Below are positions 46,589 to 54,580 of a stretch of 64,000 bases of DNA, one piece after another. The notes under the pieces were generated by a model. That model made no database searches and had not been told where the DNA came from. It saw only the letters and a list, made by a program, of their open reading frames with translations. This stretch comes from DATKBT01 sp035546295. Its GTDB lineage: Bacteria > Acidobacteriota > Thermoanaerobaculia > Multivoradales > Multivoraceae. The first letter of the stretch is position 1. Each line of letters opens with the position of its first letter. The stretch is from the NCBI GenBank assembly GCA_035546295.1, contig DATKBT010000070.1, positions 62,001 to 126,000 on the forward strand, given 5' to 3'. The position numbers and the translations under genes are program-made.

Positions 46589-47551
46589 TCAGGCTCCTCC
46601 CGTCTCGAGCGACACCTCGCCGTTCGCGAAGGCCGCCAGGAGGCGCTCGATCGCCGTTCGGGTCGCAGCCGGCTCCGGCGCTGTCCGAGGCGGCAGCGAC
46701 CCGATCGCATCCGCGAGCTCGAGGGGGATTCCGGTCGCTTCGGACAGCAGCTCGACCATCCGCTTCCAGCCCCGCCGGCGGTAGATCGAGGGGTCGCCGA
46801 CCAGCGAGGCGAGGCGGCCGGCTTCGAGCCACCTGCCGACCTGGTAGTGGGTCGGCTCCACGCCGTCGGCGACCAGGACCTCCGCGAGCGCAGCGCCCTC
46901 GAGGAGCGTCGTGCGTTCGCTTCCGGTCTCGAGCTCCTCGAGCAGCAGCTCGTACGAGATCACGACCTGCTCCTCCGGCGTTCCCCGGTTCGCCAGTTTC
47001 TCGACCAGCTCGCGCGTCAGGCGGCGCGCGGCCTCGACGTCGTCGGCGCGCAGGGCGACGTCGAGGTCCACCACGCGCGCGCCGAGCCAGACCGAGGCCG
47101 CTGGCGTGGCCATCAGCGAGCTCGTTTGCCCGCGCGTGAGCGACCAGACCGAATCGCTCCATGCCGGCCCCAGCACCTTTGCCAATTCCCGTCCGGCAGG
47201 AAGAGACGCCACCAGCGTCCGGGTGCGACCCGTCCAGGGATCGCGCAGCAGCAGCCACAGCCCGGCCACTCCCGCCGCCAGCAGGACGCCGGCCGCCAGC
47301 GCCCAAGTGCGCCGGGGGATCACGAGCCGGCGCTGGGCGCCTGCCCCGCGGTCTTCGGCGGCGGCCTCCTCCTGCCGGAATCGCAGCCCCTCCGAGTAGC
47401 TCTCGCGGCAGTCCTCGCAGCCGGCGAGGTGCGACTCCACCTCCCGCCGCTCGTTTCCGTCGAGACGGAGGTCGAGAAAGGCAGCGAGGTCCTCGGCAGG
47501 CGGACAAGCGCGCGTCGTGGCGGCGCCGGGGCGGGGGGCGGGGGATCTCAT
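46589..47551 (-). CDS. Zinc-finger membrane anti-sigma-like protein
   Basis: A 320-residue single-pass protein. The N-terminus has an anti-sigma zinc-binding block ESHLAGCEDCRESY (His-x3-Cys-x2-Cys, about residues 40-52). A membrane segment (ALAAGVLLAAGVAGLWLLL, about 83-101) precedes a helical extracytoplasmic region of about 215 residues with no family I recognise. It is 14 bp downstream of the sigma factor gene and probably holds that sigma factor at the membrane. Confidence 0.82.
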   Translation of the reverse strand: MRSPAPRPGAATTRACPPAEDLAAFLDLRLDGNERREVESHLAGCEDCRESYSEGLRFRQEEAAAEDRGAGAQRRLVIPRRTWALAAGVLLAAGVAGLWLLLRDPWTGRTRTLVASLPAGRELAKVLGPAWSDSVWSLTRGQTSSLMATPAASVWLGARVVDLDVALRADDVEAARRLTRELVEKLANRGTPEEQVVISYELLLEELETGSERTTLLEGAALAEVLVADGVEPTHYQVGRWLEAGRLASLVGDPSIYRRRGWKRMVELLSEATGIPLELADAIGSLPPRTAPEPAATRTAIERLLAAFANGEVSLETGGA

Positions 47552-47565
47552 CCAGGCAACACCTC

Positions 47566-48384
47566 TCAGGAGGAGACGGACACATCACCTCGAGTTCCGC
47601 CGGCGCCCTCGAACGGGGTCGTGAGATCGAGACCGGACCATTCCAGGAGCTCGGCGACCTGCGGCCAGGTCACGCCCGCCTCCTGTAGATCCGCCCGCAC
47701 GCCGACCAGAATGCCCTGGATGCGCGGGTAGAGCCGCTTGGCGTCCAGGCCGAGAGCCCGCGCCACGTCGACGATCTTGAGCCCCTCCTGGAAGCGGAGA
47801 CGGAGGATGAGGCGGTCCTGCGTCTCGAGGGCCGCGACCGAGCGCTCGAGCGCCTCGCTGACGCGACGAGCCGCCGCGTCGAGCTCGCCGGAGCGAGTCC
47901 GTTCCTCGGCCGAGCCGGTCGCCACCGTCCGATCCAGCCCCTCTTCCCCCAGCTCGCGCCGGCGCACGCGCACCGGCAGCTTCGCCGCCAGCTCCTCGAG
48001 CTCCCGGCCGGACGGCGCGTCGGCCGACGCGCTGCCCACCGTCGCCACTGCCTCCTGGACGGTCAGGCCGTCGCGCGAGATCAGGGACTCGAGCTGGATC
48101 GCAAAGGTGCCCAGCCGCTTCGCCATCGCTGACGGCCGCCACTTGCCCCACTTCGAGATCCGGTAGTCCCGAAAGAGGTTGAGGACCACGATCGCGAGGT
48201 AGCTCTGGAGACTGCCGCGACCCTCGAACCGCGCGAAGACCGCGTAATTGCTCTCGATGATCCGCAGCTTCACCCAGGACTCGAACTCCTCCGCCTCGGC
48301 GCCGAAGAGCCCATTGCGACGACAGGTGAAGCTCACCACGCGATCGAGCAATGGAAGCGCGTCGAGGAACTCCTGTTCGGACAT
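47566..48384 (-). CDS. Sigma-70 family RNA polymerase sigma factor (atypical length)
   Basis: A 272-residue protein. The N-terminus has a sigma region 2-like helix set (ESWVKLRIIESNYAVFARF, YLAIVVLNLFRDYRISKWGKW). After a long linker (120-175), a region 4-like helix-turn-helix is seen (LETQDRLILRLRFQEGLKIVDVARALGLDAKRLYPRI). An extra C-terminal helix contains TWPQVAELLEW. It is longer and more divergent than usual ECF factors. The start is taken at ATG 48384 (MSEQEF); the frame is open upstream. It is transcribed with the zinc-finger anti-sigma gene and diverges from the kinase/STAS operon. Confidence 0.82.
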   Translation of the reverse strand: MSEQEFLDALPLLDRVVSFTCRRNGLFGAEAEEFESWVKLRIIESNYAVFARFEGRGSLQSYLAIVVLNLFRDYRISKWGKWRPSAMAKRLGTFAIQLESLISRDGLTVQEAVATVGSASADAPSGRELEELAAKLPVRVRRRELGEEGLDRTVATGSAEERTRSGELDAAARRVSEALERSVAALETQDRLILRLRFQEGLKIVDVARALGLDAKRLYPRIQGILVGVRADLQEAGVTWPQVAELLEWSGLDLTTPFEGAGGTRGDVSVSS

Positions 48385-48796
48385 CGATCGAGATCGGGTG
48401 GCCTGGGCGGTTCGGATGACGGAGACTGCCGCCGCGGCGGGCTCGCAGGCTCGGGGACCAAGAGCTGAGAAGACCGGACAAACAGAGACTACTAGCCTCG
48501 AATCTCCATCGCCGAACCGGAGCGGCGGCGAGATGACGGGCATCGGCGAGCCCGGCCCGCAGAACCCGCCGTGCGCCGCCGTGGTGCTTCACGGTCTCGA
48601 CGTCCGTCCGCGCCCAACTCGCCGGCGACTGACAGCGCCGCGAGCCGGCGCTCGCACGCCGTTGCTCAGGGCGCGAGTGCCCCGTGGCTCGAGGAACAGC
48701 GCTCGCCCGAGCTGCGCCACCGCAGGCGCTGGCGTTCAACGTCCTGGATCGGCGGCCGCTCGTCTGAAAGGATCGAGACGCTGCAACCCCAGAGCG
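48385..48796. other. Divergent intergenic region between two regulatory operons
   Basis: No credible gene. The 412 bp should hold promoters for the sigma/anti-sigma pair and for the kinase/STAS/sigma/PrsW operon. Part of it (about 48470-48515) is less GC-rich than its surroundings. Cross-regulation by one of the sigma factors is possible. Confidence 0.5.
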
Positions 48797-49210
48797 ATGC
48801 GCACTTCCGAGCAGAGTTTCGCGCGTGAGATCGGGGCGCTCGAAGCCGTCTTCGACTTCCTGCACCGCTTCTTCGAACGCGCCGGCATCGACCCGGAGGT
48901 GGGGCTGTCGCTCGATTTCGTGACCGAGGAGCTGTTCACCAACTTCGTGCGCCACAACGACGCCACGAGGGCCGAGATCACGATCCGCCTGCGGGAGGAC
49001 CCGGAGACGGTCAGCATCCAACTGATCGACCCCGACGCGGAGCCGTTCGACCCGACCGCGGTCGCTGACCCGAAGGTCGACCGGCCCATCGACGAGCGCC
49101 GTGCCGGCGGCCTCGGAATCCATCTCTCCCGACGGATGCTCGACGAGCTCGTCTACGACTACGATGATCGAGTCATGACCGTCACCGCGACCAAACGCAT
49201 CCTCTCTTGA
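48797..49210 (+). CDS. Anti-sigma regulatory kinase-like ATPase (RsbW/SpoIIAB type)
   Basis: A 137-residue GHKL-fold ATPase. The N box EELFTNFVRH spans residues 44-53. A modified G1 region (LIDPDAEPFDP, 77-86) and the G2/lid region RRAGGLGIHLSRRMLD (101-116) follow. The family binds a sigma factor and phosphorylates a STAS antagonist. In keeping with this, the STAS gene begins 5 bp later. ATG 48797 starts the conserved region; the open frame upstream is ignored. It is first in a four-gene operon. The target sigma factor is not proved. Confidence 0.9.
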   Translation: MRTSEQSFAREIGALEAVFDFLHRFFERAGIDPEVGLSLDFVTEELFTNFVRHNDATRAEITIRLREDPETVSIQLIDPDAEPFDPTAVADPKVDRPIDERRAGGLGIHLSRRMLDELVYDYDDRVMTVTATKRILS

Positions 49211-49215
49211 CGCCG

Positions 49216-49500
49216 ATGTTCGAGATCAAAAGACCCGACCCGAACACCCTCGAGCTGATCGGCCGCTTCGACGCCTCTCACGAGCGCTCGGCCGGCTCGA
49301 CCCTCGCGGGGGTCACCGGCGACACGGTGATCGACTTCGAGAAGCTCCAGTACATCTCCAGCGCCGGCCTCGGCCTGCTGTTCGCGACGCAGGCTCGCCT
49401 CAACCGGGCGGGGCACGAGATCAAGCTCCGGAACCTCTCTCCCCACATCCGTGAAATCTTTCGCATGGCGGGCTTCGACAAGATCTTCACCATCGAATGA
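49216..49500 (+). CDS. STAS-domain anti-sigma factor antagonist (RsbV/SpoIIAA type)
   Basis: A 94-residue single STAS domain. The conserved loop is FEKLQYISSAGLGLLF (residues 41-56). The serine pair Ser48-Ser49 is present, but the residue just before the glycine, which is the phosphorylated serine in SpoIIAA, aligns with Ala50. Either Ser49 takes the phosphate, as the common SSAG variant suggests, or phosphorylation is lost. The start is ATG 49216, with a TTG at 49207 as alternative. It presumably relieves the neighbouring kinase's hold on a sigma factor. Confidence 0.9.
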   Translation: MFEIKRPDPNTLELIGRFDASHERSAGSTLAGVTGDTVIDFEKLQYISSAGLGLLFATQARLNRAGHEIKLRNLSPHIREIFRMAGFDKIFTIE

Positions 49501-49513
49501 AGAACGAGCCGCG

Positions 49514-50068
49514 GTGAACCGACCGCTGGAGGGCGACGAGCTGAGAGACCGAAGGCTGGCGCGAGCCGCCAGGGACGGGGATCTCGACGCCTTCTCGGCG
49601 CTCGTCTCGCCCTACCGCAGGCCCTTCTTCAATGCCGCCTACCGCATCATCCACCACCCGCAGGACTCCGAAGACGTCACCCAGATCGCTCTGCTTCGCG
49701 TCTACGAGAAGCTCGATCGCTACGATTCGGGCCGCCCGTTCTTCCGCTGGGCCTTCAAGATCGTCGTGCGGGAGGCGCTGCGCTGGGTGGAGCGTGAGTC
49801 GCCGCGAACCAGACCGCTCGACCAGGGCTCGGCCTCTGCGTCCGAGGAGACGCCGAGCTCGTGGGGCTCGGTTGCAGCGCACCTCCAGCTCGAGAAGGCC
49901 CTGAGCCTGCTCGGACCCGACCAGCGCGCCGTGATCGCGCTTCGGCACCTGCACGGGTTCAGCTACGCGGAGATCGCCGAGATCCTCGACGTCGCCGAGA
50001 AGACGGTTCGTTCGCGCCTGTTCGAAGCGCGCAAGAAGCTGCGCTCGCTGCTCGCGGAATCCCGGTGA
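49514..50068 (+). CDS. ECF-like RNA polymerase sigma factor
   Basis: A 184-residue sigma factor. Region 2 includes DAFSALVSPYRRPFFNAAYRI and SEDVTQIALLRVYEKLDRY, then PFFRWAFKIVVREALRWV. Region 4 has LGPDQRAVIALRHLHGFSYAEIAEILDVAEKTVRSRLFEARKKL. It starts at GTG 49514, 13 bp after the STAS stop. Its own stop overlaps the next gene in a GTGA, so sigma and protease are translationally coupled. No classic zinc-finger anti-sigma is in this operon; the kinase or the PrsW-type protein may control it. Confidence 0.92.
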   Translation: MNRPLEGDELRDRRLARAARDGDLDAFSALVSPYRRPFFNAAYRIIHHPQDSEDVTQIALLRVYEKLDRYDSGRPFFRWAFKIVVREALRWVERESPRTRPLDQGSASASEETPSSWGSVAAHLQLEKALSLLGPDQRAVIALRHLHGFSYAEIAEILDVAEKTVRSRLFEARKKLRSLLAESR

Positions 50069-51081
50069 ACGGTCTCCTGGCGCTGATCATCGCGCTGCTG
50101 CCGGTGCTGGGGCTCCTGCTCGGGCTCATCCTGCTCGACAGCTACAAGCTCGTCCCGCTCCGCTCGGCGGTGGCGATGATCGTCGCCGGCGCGCTGGTCG
50201 CGCTCCTGTGCTACCTGATCCTCGGCGCCTGGCTCGAGGCGGGCACGCTCACCGCGGTCGAGCTCTCCCACTACGTGGCTCCGTGGATCGAAGAGATCGC
50301 GAAGGGAGTCCTGGTGGTCTGGCTGATTCGAACGGCGGGCATCGGCTTCCTGGTCGATGCCACGATCTACGGCTTCGCGATCGGCGCCGGCTTCGCGGTG
50401 GTCGAGAACCTCAGCTACTTCCTGCTGCTCGAGACGACCGAGGTCGGGTTCTGGATCGTTCGCGGCTTCGGCACCGCCGTGCTCCACGGAGGCACGGTTG
50501 CGCTGGTCGCGGTGACGGCGCGATTCCTGGCCGATCGAACCGGCTCGGAGCTGCGCTGGAGCATCTACGTCCCCGGCCTGCTCCTCGCGGTCTTCATCCA
50601 CTCGCTCTACAACCAGTTCCTGGTGTCGCCCAGGACATCGACCGTCATCGTGCTGCTCGCGCTTCCGGCCCTCGTCTTCGTGGTGTTTCGGATCAGCGAG
50701 GCGGCGACGCGCGACTGGCTCGGGATCGGCTTCGACACCGATTGCGAGCTGCTCGAGCTGATCAACGAAGGGCGGATCACCGACAGCCACGTCGGCGGCT
50801 ATCTCGAGACGCTGCGCGACCGCTTCCCCGGCAGGGCCATCGCCGACATGATCTGCCTGATCCGCCTCCACCTGGAGCTCTCGATCCAGGCCAAGGGTCT
50901 GCTCATCGCACGCCAGTCGGGCTTCGAAGTCGAGCCGAGCGCGGACTTCGAAGCCCAACTGGAGGAGCTCCGCTTCCTCGAGCGCAGCATCGGTCGGACG
51001 GGCATGCTCGCGCTGCGGCCGATCTTCAACGTCGACAGCCGTGAGCTGTGGCAGGTCCAGTTGCTGCTCAATCGGCGCTAG
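50065..51081 (+). CDS. PrsW-family intramembrane glutamic protease with cytosolic C-terminal domain
   Basis: A 338-residue membrane protein. About eight membrane segments lie within residues 1-205. The PrsW/CPBP family active-site features are visible: Glu76-Glu77 in WIEEIAKG, Glu114 in AVVENLSY, His141 in LHGGTVAL and His179 in FIHSLYNQF. PrsW cleaves membrane anti-sigma factors (RsiW in Bacillus). The C-terminal 135 residues are soluble, with the stretches ELLELINEGRI and MICLIRLHLELSI, and are not part of the core family. The GTG start overlaps the sigma stop. A hairpin terminator follows 14 bp downstream. Its substrate might be one of the anti-sigma proteins nearby. Confidence 0.9.
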   Translation: MNGLLALIIALLPVLGLLLGLILLDSYKLVPLRSAVAMIVAGALVALLCYLILGAWLEAGTLTAVELSHYVAPWIEEIAKGVLVVWLIRTAGIGFLVDATIYGFAIGAGFAVVENLSYFLLLETTEVGFWIVRGFGTAVLHGGTVALVAVTARFLADRTGSELRWSIYVPGLLLAVFIHSLYNQFLVSPRTSTVIVLLALPALVFVVFRISEAATRDWLGIGFDTDCELLELINEGRITDSHVGGYLETLRDRFPGRAIADMICLIRLHLELSIQAKGLLIARQSGFEVEPSADFEAQLEELRFLERSIGRTGMLALRPIFNVDSRELWQVQLLLNRR

Positions 51082-51095
51082 CCTCCGATGTGCCC

Positions 51096-51115
51096 GCGCG
51101 CTCCGCGCGCTTTTT
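51096..51115 (+). terminator. Intrinsic terminator after the sigma/PrsW operon
   Basis: A perfect GCGCGC-TCC-GCGCGC hairpin directly followed by TTTTT, 14 bp after the PrsW stop. It is the only textbook rho-independent terminator seen in the window. Confidence 0.88.
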
Positions 51116-51214
51116 GGCACACTCCGGCTAGCAATTCCTCGCGGCTCCATGCGCCTGCGGCGCGTCGCCGCGGACAGCCGTAGAACCGAGCGACTGTTCC
51201 AGCGATCGCTACCA

Positions 51215-51233
51215 GTTACTCGGACAGGCTCCT
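51215..51233. repeat. Half copy of the palindromic element (copy B)
   Basis: GTTACTCGGACAGGCTCCT matches the outer parts of the hairpin at 63656-63690, with the 5' arm missing, as if the stem was deleted. It lies in the gap before the peptidase-MA gene end. Confidence 0.5.
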
Positions 51234-51257
51234 AGCAGCGAGAATGCGCTCGGGGGG

Positions 51258-54191
51258 TCACAGGATCTTGAGCGAGATCATCCACTCGTCCTCCGCATCG
51301 CCGCTGTCGCCCCAGGCCTGCGCCCAGCCAAGCGAGAGCGTGGTGCTGAGGTTCGAGAAGAAGACGATGCGCAGATCGAGCTGCAGGCCCGCGGAGTAGT
51401 CCGTCGTCCGGAATGCCGAGGCGTCGGGGTCGGTCTGGAGAACGCCGGCGAAGAGGGCGGGTCGCAGCCAGTTGACGTAGAAAGACGGCACGCCGAGCCG
51501 TCGGAATCTCACCGGCGGCAGCGTCCACTCGAGCATTGCCCTGGCGAAGCTGCGCCCGCCGAGCTCGTCGATGTCGCGACCGGGAAAGGCATAGAGCGTG
51601 CGGAACCGCTTCTCGTCGAGGCGGTCGACGAAGTTGTTGCGAAAGCCGCCGAAGAAGAATCCCGCGAACGGATCGTTTCGGTCGCCGAAGCCGCTTCCGG
51701 CGGCGCCGCGCAGCCAGATCGAGGAGTGGTCGATCGGCAACGGGAAGCCGCGTGCCGCTTCGATGCTCAGACGCGGCGTGGTTCCGGAGTCGACCGTGTT
51801 GGAGGACGCCACGAGCCGCCAGGTCGTCCCCTTCTCGATGTCGACCGCGCCGAGCGACTTCCACAGGTACTCGTAGTCGAGGGCGATCTCCGCGGAGAGC
51901 AGCTCGTCCTCCGCGACGCCGACGTTCTGGAAGTCGGGCAGAGTCTCGAGATCGCCGTAGCCGGTGAGACCGGTGCTCAGGGTCAGCTTGCGCGGTTCGT
52001 CGAAGATCAGCGTCTTCTGCCAAGAGAAGCCCAGCGAGTAGCCGCGGCGGCTCCGCTCGAAGGGGCCGAAGAGGTCGTAGAAGTCGGCGCGGTTGTAGGA
52101 CGCTCGCACCTCCCACGCCCAGTAGTGGAAGCCGACGTCGAGGTGCAGGCGCTCGGCGTCGTCGAGGTCCTCGTCGGTCGAGTACGAAGCAGTGACGTCG
52201 AGGCCCGCGAGGTTGAGCGAGTCCGAGAAGTTGAAGCGATAGCCCGCCGCCGGCCGGCTCTTGTACCCCTCCACGATCGGGTAGGCGCTCTCGAACGCGA
52301 TCCTCGCGGCCGCCCGATAAGGCACGCGCTCCTCTGCCGAGGGCACCTCGACCGTTCTCGGCGACGGTGCCCGCCAATCGCGCACCACTGGGTGCCGCTC
52401 GGCGATCGCGGTGCCCAGGAAGCGCACCGCCGAGACCCGATCCACCTCGCGATTCGGCAGCCTCACCGGCACGAGACCCCTGCCGGTGTAGAGGAACGCC
52501 AGCAGCTCGTCCTCCGAGATCACGGTCGGTCGAAACAGACCGGTCTCGACATTGCTCATCGCCGAGAGGTCGTCGCCGGCGAGGTCGTAGCGGAAGACGT
52601 TGGACACCCCCGAGTAGTACGACGTGCCGATGAGGAATCGGCCGTCGTCGGAGAAGGTGAAGTTCGAAGGCGAGCTCTTCTCGAAGTCGAACAGCAGGCG
52701 GTGCTCGGCCGCACCGCTCAGCAGCTCCTCGCGCTCGAACACGACCAGGTGCTGCGAGCCGTCGACCATCGCCAGCACCCCGGCCAGGAGCCGGCCGTCG
52801 GGCGAGACGTCGAGATCGTAGAGGTCGCGGCCGTAGGGGAACGAGTGCACGTGGTCCCACGACTCGTAGGGCGGCTCGATCCGAACGATCGTCGAGATGC
52901 CGTTGAAGTGGCGGACGCCCCACAGCGTCCCGCCCGAGCGGTCGAACGCCAGATCACCCACCCGCAGGTCCTTCTGCAGGCGCCGAGCCCTGCCGGTCTC
53001 GAGCTCGAGGACGTTGAGGTCGCGCCACCCGTAGTTGTCGGTGGTGTAGAACAACCGCCGTCCGTCGGGGTCGAAGGCGAGCGAGGTGACGTAGAAGAGC
53101 GCCGCCCCGTCGACGTCGACGAGCTTCTCGAGCTGGCCGCTCTCGAGGTCGAGCGCCGTGATGTGCGCGAGCTGCCCGGGGTAGCGCACGGCGACGTAGA
53201 GACGCTCCCCCGCCGGATCGACGAAGGCGCGGGAGACCGAGCCGAAGCGCCCCTCGGAGACCGGCTGGACCGGCGTGACGGGATGCGTGTGGATCGCCTC
53301 GAGGTTCGCTCGTTGCCACTCCTTCTCGGCTTCGATCCACTCGCTCCAGGCGGAGGGGAGCGGCCGTCCGAAGACGTGCTCGAACTGGCTCGCGAAGTGC
53401 GCGCGGCTGCCCGGCCGGCGGGCCGTCCACTCCACCAGCTTCTCGGGCCCGTGCCGGTGAGCGAGGTAGCTCATGAATCGAGTGCCGTAGAGGTACGAGT
53501 TGACGCCGACCTGGAAGTCGATGGTGGTCCCCTCGGACTCGAGGCCGACGACGTCGTAGAACACCGCGTCGTCCCGCACCATGCTGCGAAAGACCATTTC
53601 GTCGTAGCCGCCGAGCACGCGCCCCAGCCCGCCCGCCATCCACGACTCGAGGAACACCGCGATCCCCTCGTGGTACCAGCGCGGGGCGTTCCAGCGCGGA
53701 TTCGTGAGGTAGTTGTAGAAGATGCTCAGCGGCGCATCGGCGATGGGATCCACCTTGCCGCCGAGCAGGCGCCGGAAGGTGAGATCGCGGCCCGCAGCCT
53801 GGTCCATCGTCACGATGTGGGCCATCTCGTGGTTGGCCATCCAGTAGAACCGGTCGATCGCGGGCACCGCCCCGTAGACGTAGCTGAACGGCGCCACCCC
53901 GAAGTTGACGAAATCGTTGGGAACGGTGTTGGCGCCGCCGTGACCATAGTCGCTGAAGTCCTCGAGCAGGATTGTGATCCGCTCGTCGGGCTCGTAGTCG
54001 TAGAGCTCACGATGGAAGCGCAGCGCATTCTCCGAGCAGGCCGCGGCGTGACGAACCAGGTACGAGAACGCCTCTCCCGGATACACCAGCTCGAGGCTTG
54101 GCGTGTCGATCGCGAGCAGCTGCGCCTCGACCGACCCCGGCACCGACAGCATCAGAATCGCCAGCGCCGGCAGTGCGCTCCTCGGCCTCAT
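51258..54191 (-). CDS. Outer-membrane-type protein: peptidase-MA-like domain, TolB-like propeller and beta-barrel
   Basis: A 977-residue exported protein. The signal peptide is residues 5-23. A gluzincin-like domain with HEMAH (His121, Glu122, His125) and the downstream WYHEGIAVFLESW (Glu175) is the peptidase-MA pattern, so a zinc protease is likely. A TolB-like beta-propeller (about 310-600; FDPDGRRLFYTTDN, SPDGRLLAGVL) follows. The last 300 residues are alternating strands with Tyr/Phe/Trp turns ending in SLKIL, like an outer-membrane barrel. ATG 54191 is chosen by the signal peptide; in-frame codons up to 54464 lack one. Substrate unknown. Confidence 0.85.
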   Translation of the reverse strand: MRPRSALPALAILMLSVPGSVEAQLLAIDTPSLELVYPGEAFSYLVRHAAACSENALRFHRELYDYEPDERITILLEDFSDYGHGGANTVPNDFVNFGVAPFSYVYGAVPAIDRFYWMANHEMAHIVTMDQAAGRDLTFRRLLGGKVDPIADAPLSIFYNYLTNPRWNAPRWYHEGIAVFLESWMAGGLGRVLGGYDEMVFRSMVRDDAVFYDVVGLESEGTTIDFQVGVNSYLYGTRFMSYLAHRHGPEKLVEWTARRPGSRAHFASQFEHVFGRPLPSAWSEWIEAEKEWQRANLEAIHTHPVTPVQPVSEGRFGSVSRAFVDPAGERLYVAVRYPGQLAHITALDLESGQLEKLVDVDGAALFYVTSLAFDPDGRRLFYTTDNYGWRDLNVLELETGRARRLQKDLRVGDLAFDRSGGTLWGVRHFNGISTIVRIEPPYESWDHVHSFPYGRDLYDLDVSPDGRLLAGVLAMVDGSQHLVVFEREELLSGAAEHRLLFDFEKSSPSNFTFSDDGRFLIGTSYYSGVSNVFRYDLAGDDLSAMSNVETGLFRPTVISEDELLAFLYTGRGLVPVRLPNREVDRVSAVRFLGTAIAERHPVVRDWRAPSPRTVEVPSAEERVPYRAAARIAFESAYPIVEGYKSRPAAGYRFNFSDSLNLAGLDVTASYSTDEDLDDAERLHLDVGFHYWAWEVRASYNRADFYDLFGPFERSRRGYSLGFSWQKTLIFDEPRKLTLSTGLTGYGDLETLPDFQNVGVAEDELLSAEIALDYEYLWKSLGAVDIEKGTTWRLVASSNTVDSGTTPRLSIEAARGFPLPIDHSSIWLRGAAGSGFGDRNDPFAGFFFGGFRNNFVDRLDEKRFRTLYAFPGRDIDELGGRSFARAMLEWTLPPVRFRRLGVPSFYVNWLRPALFAGVLQTDPDASAFRTTDYSAGLQLDLRIVFFSNLSTTLSLGWAQAWGDSGDAEDEWMISLKIL

Positions 54192-54580
54192 GACACGCGA
54201 GCGAGCGAGGCCGGCGCGGCGCCGCCCCGCGAGCTTCCTTCCGGCGGGCTCGGCCACGAGCGCGGTCGGCGACTGAACGCTCGCGGCAGCATCGAGCTCG
54301 GCCGAGCTCTCGCCAGGCGGCTCGACCGCGATGCCCCACGACGCCTCGTCGAACATTCGCGCTCCACGGTGCTCCCCGCGGGGCGAGGAATCGACGCGTT
54401 CCGGATCAACGGAGGCTCGCGGGCGTGTTGGCGACGTCGGCGACATCAGGCGAAGACGATGCACCCCGGCCGAGGTCGGAAGCGAAGCCGAACCAAGAGC
54501 GACGGGTTCGGCGGCTTCGACGCCGACCCCGTCCCGAGCTTCCGACGAAGCGGTCCGGGGATCCCTCCGATCACCGGACT
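54192..54580. other. Intergenic region between the peptidase-MA and repeat-protein genes
   Basis: The reading frame of the peptidase-MA gene stays open to 54464 without a signal-like sequence, and I regard this as noncoding. No other gene or hairpin is clear. Confidence 0.45.

Noticed and set aside
51082..51257. Possible mobile element remnant with GTTACTCGGACAGGCTC
   Set aside because: No inverted ends, target duplication or transposase is visible; treated instead as a half copy of a palindromic element.
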